Assembly (NCBI RefSeq): GCF_016009175.1
Contig: NZ_JADUCM010000001.1
Location: forward strand, 455,898 to 519,897
Direction: 5' to 3'
Origin: Pseudomonas alkylphenolica
Lineage (GTDB): Bacteria > Pseudomonadota > Gammaproteobacteria > Pseudomonadales > Pseudomonadaceae
Length of the DNA stretch: 64,000 nucleotides
Position 1 is the stretch's first letter. Each line of letters opens with the position of its first letter. Below, in pieces: positions 45,583 to 54,500 of this stretch. The translations under genes were made by a program, and so were the position numbers. Below the pieces are notes generated by a model. It ran no database searches. It saw nothing but the letters and a program-made list of their open reading frames with translations, and was not told where the DNA came from.

Positions 45583-48500
45583 TTATTCTCTTGTACGGTT
45601 GTCCATCGCCCGCAGGCGCTCGGCCGCTTCGCGCAACTGGGCACGGAAACCGGGTGCGGTGCGTGTTTCGGAAGGCGGTGGCAGCTGGGCATCGCCCTGG
45701 GTCATGTGCTCGGCGTCGGTGGCAAACACCGACGGGTCGGGCAGCAAGCCGTCGGCGCTGAGGCTGATGCGCGACTGGCGACCCAGTATCCACGCCAGGT
45801 CGTTGTCGCTGGCCTGGCGGCTGTCACGCACTGCGCCGCCGACAAACTGGCCGGGTATCAGGCCCAGGCGCTGGTTCAGCGTTTCACTGAGGATCTCCGG
45901 TACCCGGCCGTAGCTCAGGTTGCTGCCGTGGGCCGTCCAGCCGGACAGCTCCAGCGCACGCTCCTGGCGTTCGACCACCGGCCCGACGAATACCACCGGC
46001 TGTACGTCCGGCAGCGGCAGGTTGCGAAACGGGTCGATCGCGTCGCGGTCGAAGAACGGACCGGCCGGGGCGGGGATGAACGGGGCGGTGATATCCAGAG
46101 TAATGGTCAACTGGGCAAGGTCCGTGGCGCCGAGTCGGTCGCTGAGTGTGTAGGTGAAAACATCCTTGAGGACTTGGCCCAGACCCGCTGCGGCCAATAC
46201 TTCAGGGTTGGTCAGGTCGATGCTGTAGGTGTAGCTGCCATCGGCGTTGATCACAAGTGTGCCGTAGCGTCCAGCCAGCGGCTGGCCGATGACACCGCTG
46301 GTACCGCCGCCATTTTCCGCACCGGTACGAATGCCGCTGACAGTCAACTGCTCGCCGCCATCGACATCGCTGTCATTGGGCAGCACGTTGCCGCTGGTCT
46401 GGGGGGCGGTGACCTGATCACTGGCAACGTTGCTGTCGTCGCGCGCAACCGGGTTGTCGTTGGCACCTTGAATCAGCACATTGAGCCGCGCCTCGGATTC
46501 CGCCCCGGCAGTGTCGCGCATGCGGTAGGTGAACACTTCGCGCAGGGTTTCGCCTGCGGTGCGCAAGGCCTGTACCGTCGGGTTGCTATTGTCTAGCAGG
46601 TACTGGTAACTGCCGTCGGCATTGAGCATCAGCTGGCCATAGCGGCCCACCAGCACCTGCCCGGCGAGGGCCGTGTTGCCGGTTTCACTGGTCACCGACA
46701 GCACCTGACGGGTTTCACCGAGCGCCGGACTGTCCACGTCGGTGTCGTTGTCCAGCACGTTGCCGGTCGGGTCCCGCCCCGGTTGGTTGTTGCCTACGCC
46801 ACCGGCTTCGATGGCAATGGTGTCGTCATCCACGGCAATCGGCGTGTCGTTGCGACCGTCGATGGTAATGGTCAGTTGTGCAGCACCTTTGGCCTGGTGT
46901 GCGTCAATCAACGAGTAGGTGAAGACGTCGACCAGCACCTGGCCACTGGTGCGCAAGGCTTGCACTGCCGCCAGGCTGTTATCGACGGTATAGGTCCAGC
47001 TGCCATCGGCATTCATCACCAGGTCGCCATACTGTCCTCGCAGCACGGTGCCCAGTGTGCCACTTGTACCGGTACCCGTTTCGCTGCCTGTACGGATTGA
47101 CGTGACCGTCAGGGCGTCATTTTCAAGATCGGTGTCGTTACTCAACACATTGCCACTTGGGTTGAAACCCGGGGTGGCGTTGTTCAGGCCACCAGCTTCG
47201 ATCGCCGTAGCAGCATCGTCGATTCCGGCAGGTGGATCATTGCGGCCGATGACGATGATCGACAGTTGCGCCAGGTCCGTCAGCCCGCCAAGGTCGGAGA
47301 CTTCGTAGGTGAAGTGGTCCACCAGCGTTTGCAGCAGGGCCAGGGCAAGGACATCCGGGTTGGTGCTGTCGACGGTGTAGGTGTAGCTGCCGTCGGCATT
47401 GATGACCAGCGTGCCGTACTGGCCGATCAGCACGTTGCCGACGGTACCGGCAACGCCTGTGCCCGCTTCAGGGCCGGTACGGATACCGGTGACGGTGAGC
47501 CGGTCGCCCTGGTCGACGTCGCTGTCGTTGGGCAGCACGTTGCCGCTGGGGTTGAGGGTCAGGCCATCGCCGTTGTCGGCCACGGCGATGTTGATGTTGT
47601 CACGGGCTACCGGTGCGTCCCAGGCACCCTGGATGGTGAGGGTCAGCTGGGCGATGTCCTCGGCGCCTGCAGCGTCGCGCATACGGTAACTGAAGACCTC
47701 CTGCAGAGTGTCGCCGGGCTTGAGCGCCTGCACAGCGGCCAGGGTGTTGTCGACCTGGTAGCGATAGTCGCCGTTGGCAAATACGGTCAGGGTGCCATAG
47801 GTGCCCTGGATCGCCTGGCTGACGCCGACGGTGGTGAACGCGCCACCCGCCGTCTCGCTGCCGGTACGGATACCGTTGACGATTTTGCTGTCACCGGCAT
47901 CGACATCGCGGTCATTGGCCACCAGGTTGCCCGTGGGGTCGACCCCGGGCGTGCCGTTGTTGGTGCCGCCAGCTTCCACCGCTGTCGCGGTATCGTCCAC
48001 CGCCAGCGGGTTGTCATTGCGCCCCTGGATGGTGATGGTCAGGTTGGCCGCGCTGAGGGCGCCCGAGAGGTCACGAATGGTGTAGGTAAAGGACTCGCTG
48101 AGGGTATTGGTTGCCGTGCGCAGTGCCTGTACCAGCGGATTGTTGTTGTCGACCAGGTAGGTGTAGCTGCCGTCGGCATTGAGGATCAGGCTGCCGTACT
48201 GCCCGGCAAAGCTGCTGCCCACCGTGCCGGCGCTCGGTCCCTGACGGACCGCGACCACAGTCAATGTTTCGCCAAAGCGGTCGACGTCGATGTCGTTGCT
48301 CAGCACGTTGCCGCTCGGGTTGATGCCGGGGCTGCCGTTGTTCAAACCACCGGCTTCCACCGCCAGCGCGTTGTCGTCGACGGCCACCGGGGCGTCGTTG
48401 GTGCCCTGGATGGTGATCGTCAACAGGGCGATGTCGGTGGCACCGGCGGTGTCGATCACGCTGTAGTTGAACGTCTCGACCAGGGTGTTGCCAGGGCGCA

Positions 48501-51500
48501 GGGCCTGTACCTCTGCCATGCTGTTGTCCAGGCGGTAGCTGTAGCTGCCGTCGGCATTGAGGGTCAGCCAGCCATAGGTCCCGCGCAGTTCAGTGCCCAG
48601 GGTGCCGGCAGTACCTGCCCCCTCGGTCGCGCCGGTGCGTACCGATGCAACCGCCTTGGTTTCGCCATAGTCGATCGGGTCGCCGGCCCCGCCATCGACA
48701 TCGGTGTCGTTGGTGAGCACATTGCCCCGGGGGTTGAGGCCGCCGCTGGTGTTGTTGATGCCACCGGCTTCCACGGCGGTTGTGGTGTCATTGACACCGA
48801 TCGGGTTGTCGTTCTGGCCTCGGATGACGATGACCACCTGCGCGCTGTCCGACTCGCCATCGCTGTCGGTGACGGTGTAGGTGAAGACCTCGATCAGCAG
48901 GTCATCAATGCCGCGCAGGGCTTGCACTTCGAGGTTGTTGTTGTCGATCCGGTAGCTGTAGGTGCCATCGGCGTTGATCGTCAGTGCCCCATAGCGGCCA
49001 TTGAGCGCCGAGCCCACCACGCCTGCAGTACCGGTGCCGCCTTCCGGGCCGGTGCGTACTGCAGTAACGCTGACCGGGTCGCCATCGGGGTCGACAAACG
49101 TCACCTGACGGCCAGGAGCCGGAGGAACGCCGGGATCGAGGCCGGGCGTCTGGTTGGCGACACCGCCTGCTTCGGTGGCCAGTGCAACGTTGTCCTGGGC
49201 ATGGGGCGGATTGTTGGCGCCGCGAATGATGATGACCAGCTGCGCTGTATCGGTCAGTCCCGCCGAGTCGACGATCTGGTAGGTGAAGATGACATTGAAC
49301 GTCGCGCCACGGGGCAGGGCGATGATCGCATCGTTGACGCTGTTGACGTCAAAGCTGAACGAACCGTCGGGGTTGATGGTCAGGGTGCCAAAATCCTGGG
49401 CACTGGTCACCGGGACACCGGCGTCGGTCTGGGCGAAGGTCGCGGTGATGGTGACCGCACCGCCGGCCACTGCCGTCAATGCGCCGCCAGCCAGTTCCGG
49501 GCCATTGCGAATGCCGTTGACCTGCAGCACGGTGCTCGGCCTGTCAGCGCGGTCGACGTCCAGGTCGACGCCATTGCCACCGGGTTGGTCGATGGTGCCT
49601 GGCCGGCTGGGGAACAGGATGACGTTGCCGACCGGGTTGCTTTCGCCGGTATTGTTGTTGACGCCCGCTTGCGCGGTGGCCTGATCGTCGCTGGCCACCG
49701 GGTTGTCGTAGTTGCCGACAATGGTGATGCGCAGTTCGGCAAGGTCGTTCAGGCCCAGGGCATCGGTGACCTGGTAGCTGAAAAACTCGGTCAGGGTGTC
49801 ATTGGGGCCCAGGCGCTGCACGGCGGTGTTGTCGTTATTGATGACGTAGGTGTAGTCGCCGTTGGAGCTGATCGTCAGCACACCGTAGGTGCCGTTGATA
49901 CTGATGCTGCCGCCCGCCGGCACGTTGGTCAGTGGGCCCGGCACCGCTTCGCGCAACGGCCGCACGCCGGTCACCGACATGGTTTCGCCGTAGTTGATCG
50001 GGTCGCCGACGCCACCGTCGACGTCGTTGTCGTTGCTCAGCACGTTGCCGGTGGCATTGCTGCCAGCGACCGGGAAACCTGGCGGCGGCCTGTCGTTGGG
50101 TTTGCCGACACCCGTGTTGTTGACGCCACCTTTTTCAATGGCCGTGCCCACGTCATTCACCCCGACCGGGGCGTCGTTGGCACCGTGGATGACCACGGTC
50201 AACGTGGCACCGGACTGCAGGGGCGCGCCCCCCAGACCAATGTCGGCGATCCTGTAGCTGAACACTTCGGTCAACTGGTCGCCGGCCAGGCGCAGGGCCT
50301 GAACTTCGGCATTGTTGTTGTCGATGATGTACTGATAGGCGCCATTGGCGGAGAGCACCAGCTTGCCATAGCGGCCGGCGATCTCGATCGCACCGATGTT
50401 GGGCAGTGACAGCGTTTGACCCAAGGGGGAGGTGACCGAAATGACATTGAGCACATCGCCGTTGGTGGCGATGTCGACATCGGTGTCGTTGTCCAGCAGG
50501 TTGCCGCGCGGGTCGACGCCCGGGACTCGGTTGTTGGTACCCCCGGCCTCGGTCGCCGAGGCGTTGTCGTTGACCGCTACCGGCGCATCGTTGACCGGCG
50601 CAAGGTTGATCACCAGGAAGTCGCGGTCGGTGCGTGCGTCGGTCGGTTGGCCGGGTACGCCGTTGCCATCGAAATCGCCATAGTTGCCGAGGTCCGAGGT
50701 CACCACCTCAAGGAAGTCGTTGCCGTTGAAGTTCAGGTTGCCCAGGTAGCTCAGGCCGGCCAGGGTCGCGTTGATGTCGGCCAGGCGACCCACCAGCACC
50801 AGGGTGGTGGTGCCAGCACCGGTCACCGTCACCCCGGTAGTCGGACCGGTCAGCGACAGGGTGCCGTGCGTCACTGTCAGGGTGACCTGGATGGCACGGC
50901 CGTTGACGTTCGGGTTGCGTTCGGCATCGACATCACTGACGCTGATGCCGCCGATGGCCAGTGGCGTGTCCTCAAGGCCGCTCTGGAAGCCCGGCAGGCT
51001 GTTGACCGGTGCATCGTTGAGCTCGACATAGCCGGAGTTGGCCTGCGCCGTGGCACCTTCGCCGAGGGTCACCTGGACCTGGCCGAGCGTGCCACCGTCG
51101 GTGTCGATGCGCATGCGCAGTTCGCCGAACTGGACAATGCTGTTGACCGTGGTCGGTGCATCGAGGCGGTACAAGCCCGAGGGCAGCACGCCAAAGGTGA
51201 AGCGGCCGTTGCTGTCGGTGGTGGTAGTGAAGGTCTTGTCGTCACCATTGCCCAGCACGCCATCAAGGCCGGCCCAGATCAGGTTGATGGTCTGGTTGGG
51301 AATCGCCAGTTCGTAGGCCGGGGTGCCGGGTACCGGGTCGGCATCCGGGTTGGCATCGTTGGGCAGGGCGGCTGCGGTGCCGGTGTCGTTCCACAGGGTG
51401 CCGCTGATGATGCCCAGGCCGGCGCCTTCGCGCAGCACGTAGTTGTTCAGCACCGTGGCGTCCGGGCCGGGGCCATCGGCGCCCGTACGCTCGCCGTCCG

Positions 51501-54500
51501 CAGTGCCATCGGCACCGACGACGGAGCCGCCCCAGCTGGTGAAGGTTTCCGGCAGGCTGCTCCAGCTCAGGTTGGCGTCGCTGCTGGCGATGGCCGTGCC
51601 ATTGGGCACATCGACGGTATACACCACACTGATGCGAGTTCCGATATCAATGCGCGCGATGTCGACGGTCAGCCCGCCGGTGGTGCTGAAGGTCACCCCG
51701 GCAGGCAGGTTGCCCGGGCCGAAGGTGGTGCCGCCGATGGTGATACTGACCAGGTTGTAGTTGGTGCCGGTGGGAAAACCATCGGTCAGGTGCACGTCGT
51801 ATGCCGGCAGGCCGCCGCTGGCGGTGAAGCTGACCGAGACGGTGGCGTTGCCCAGGGCGGTTCCGGGGTTGGGGATGAAGTCGGTGACCTGCTTGTTGAA
51901 ACCGGTAAAGCCGGCTTCGACGATGCGCTCGGTCAAAGTAAGGCTGGTGGCCCGCAGGTTGTTGTTGACCACATCCTGGACGGTGGTGCCGAGCACTACG
52001 CCGGCCTGGTTTTCGACGGTGTTGGCCACCCGCGCACTGAATTCGATGACCACGCCTTCGAGGTCGTCATCGTTGCCGTCGTCGCCAGAGCCATGGGCGC
52101 CGTTGACCAGATTGCCGAGGTTGAGGGTCACGGTCGGGTTGCCATTGCTATCGGTGCCGAACGAGACATACTTCGAATTGAGCACACCGGTCGGCGCGGC
52201 GCCAGAAAGATCGGCGTTTATAAACTGCGCCTCGGGGCTGTTTTCATTGCCCAGAATCTGCAAGGTGCCAGCGGTGATCAGGTCACTAAGATCGGTAACC
52301 AGGCCGCCATCGGAGATAAAACCAATGCGCATCGTGGCCAGATCAGCCAGCGTCAGGCCACGCCCAAGGGTAATGACCAGTTGGTAATTGGGGTTGTTGC
52401 CCTCAGGTACCAGAACCACGGCGCGATAGCGAATTACTTCGCCCACCGCGACCGTCTCTTGCAAGGCATTGGTGGGATTGGGCGCAGCGGTGTCCGACAG
52501 CCCGCCTACCCGCGACAACTTGATGCCCTGGGCCACCGGGATGATCAGGATGCTGTCGCGCCGGTAGTCGTCGACGACGCCGCTGTTGAGCAAGCCTTGC
52601 TGACCTGTACGTTCGCCCGCCGGGTCGGCCGTGGTGCTGCTGGTGCCATTGAGGCTGGTCCAGCGTACTTCGGCGAGGTTGTCGAAGGCGGCCACCGAGG
52701 CACCGCTGGCATTGACCGTACCGGTAATGCGCAGCACCAGGGTGCCGCCCTTGGCGATATCGATGTCAGCGACGTTGACCAGCGTGCGGCCGTTGGCATC
52801 GAGACTGAAACGGGCGGTGATATCGGTGGAGACGCCGTTGACGGTGTAGATCGCGCTGACCAGGGTCAACTGGTCCAGTTCGGGCGGCAGCACGCTGTTG
52901 AAGTTGATGTCGAAGGCGTCGTAGTCACTGGCGCCGTTGCCGTTGCGGATGGTGATGGTGTATTCGAGCGGGTCGCCCTGGTCGAAGCCGATTCCCGGCG
53001 GGGTGACCAGTTGCTGATCCAGTTGCAGGGTCGGTTCCTGAATGGTGATGGTCGGCTTGCTGCCGGTCAACGCCACATCCCGATCAATCGGCGTCGCGCC
53101 ATTGGGGGTATTGCCGTCGGGGTCGCGGTAGTTGAGTGTTGCGTCGTTCTGGCGTACGCCGCCGCTCTGGTTGCCAATGACGTTGCTGGCCACCAGGCGC
53201 AGGCGGATCACGAAGCTGTTGTTGCCGGTGTTGTTGTCGCCAGTGGTGTTGGCCACGGAAAAAACGAACCGCGCATCGACGCCATCGGCACCCAGCGTAC
53301 CGCCGGAGCCGCTCAGGCTGCCAACGGTCACGGTGCCGCCAAAGTTCTGCGCCAACAAGCCGCCTGCCGTGGTGATGATCTGATAACCCTGGCCATTGAA
53401 GCTGAGGTCCAGGCGCATGCCGGGCGGGATCAGGTCGTCGATGCGCAGGTTCTGCGTGCTGCCCTCGGGCAGGGTGACGACGATGTCGTAGAGCATGCTT
53501 TCGCCCACGACCAGGTTCGAGCCGGTGGTGTGGCTGGCACTGGAGTCGCTTTCGTCGAGGCTGCCTCCGGCGTAATTCTTGCTGATGGTCGGTGCGGCCA
53601 CCTGCTGGCCGGCGATGTCGCTCAACGGCGTAGCGCCGAGGAAGTTCTGTCCGCCTTCGACACTGGCATAGCTGAGCAACTGCCCTGTGGTTTGCAGGGT
53701 AGCGCTGGCGGCGATGGTGGCGTTGACGTTTACCTCATAGGTAATCACCACCACGTTGGCGCCACTGTTGTCTGCCGCACTGCCCGGGCGACCGGCCAGC
53801 AGGGCGCCGACACCGGGGCCGTCAATGAAGGTGATGGTATTGGTGGCGTTGTTCACGGTGTAGTGAGTGCCCGCAACCAGCAGCGTGCCATCACCGCGGT
53901 AAATCTGCAGGTTGGCGGCAGACAGTGTGCCACCGACGAACGACAGTCCCGGCGGCAAGGTGATGCGCGTGCTGACGTCGTAGGCGTTGCCACCGCCGCT
54001 GTTTTCAATGGCGGTGGCCAGGCGCAGGCGGTCACTGGCGTCGATCCCGCTGACATCACCGTTAACGGCCGCAATATTGGGGACGCTGCCACCGAAGGGC
54101 ACGCCGGTGGTGCCGGGCGGGGCCCAGGTGCCGGTGGTGCCGGTCACCGTGCCGTGGCTGGTGGAGACGACACCGTGGGTGATGTTCAGCACCGGTTCGG
54201 CGACCGAGGCGATCAAGGTCACGTCATCGGTGGTGAGCAGCACGCTTTTGTCGAGCGTGCGGGTCTGGCTGGACTCACCCAGGACGTTGAAGGCGCGCTG
54301 GTCGGCAAACGGCTGGTCACTGACGGTGAGGGTAAAGTCGATGGCCACACGGCTGCCATTGACCCCGGGATTCACGTAGTCGGCAAAGGTGAAGATGATC
54401 GAGTTGCCGGGGCCGAGGGTCACCGACGTCGGGCTGTTGGGGTTGGTATTGCCTGTCGCCAGGCGCCAGATGCTGTTGAGGTCGATGCCGGTCAGGTCGA

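Noticed and set aside
46081..50620. Regular repeats that could suggest a CRISPR array
   Set aside because: Units are about 300-450 bases, in frame, and encode VCBS domains; there are no short direct repeats with unique spacers and no cas genes.
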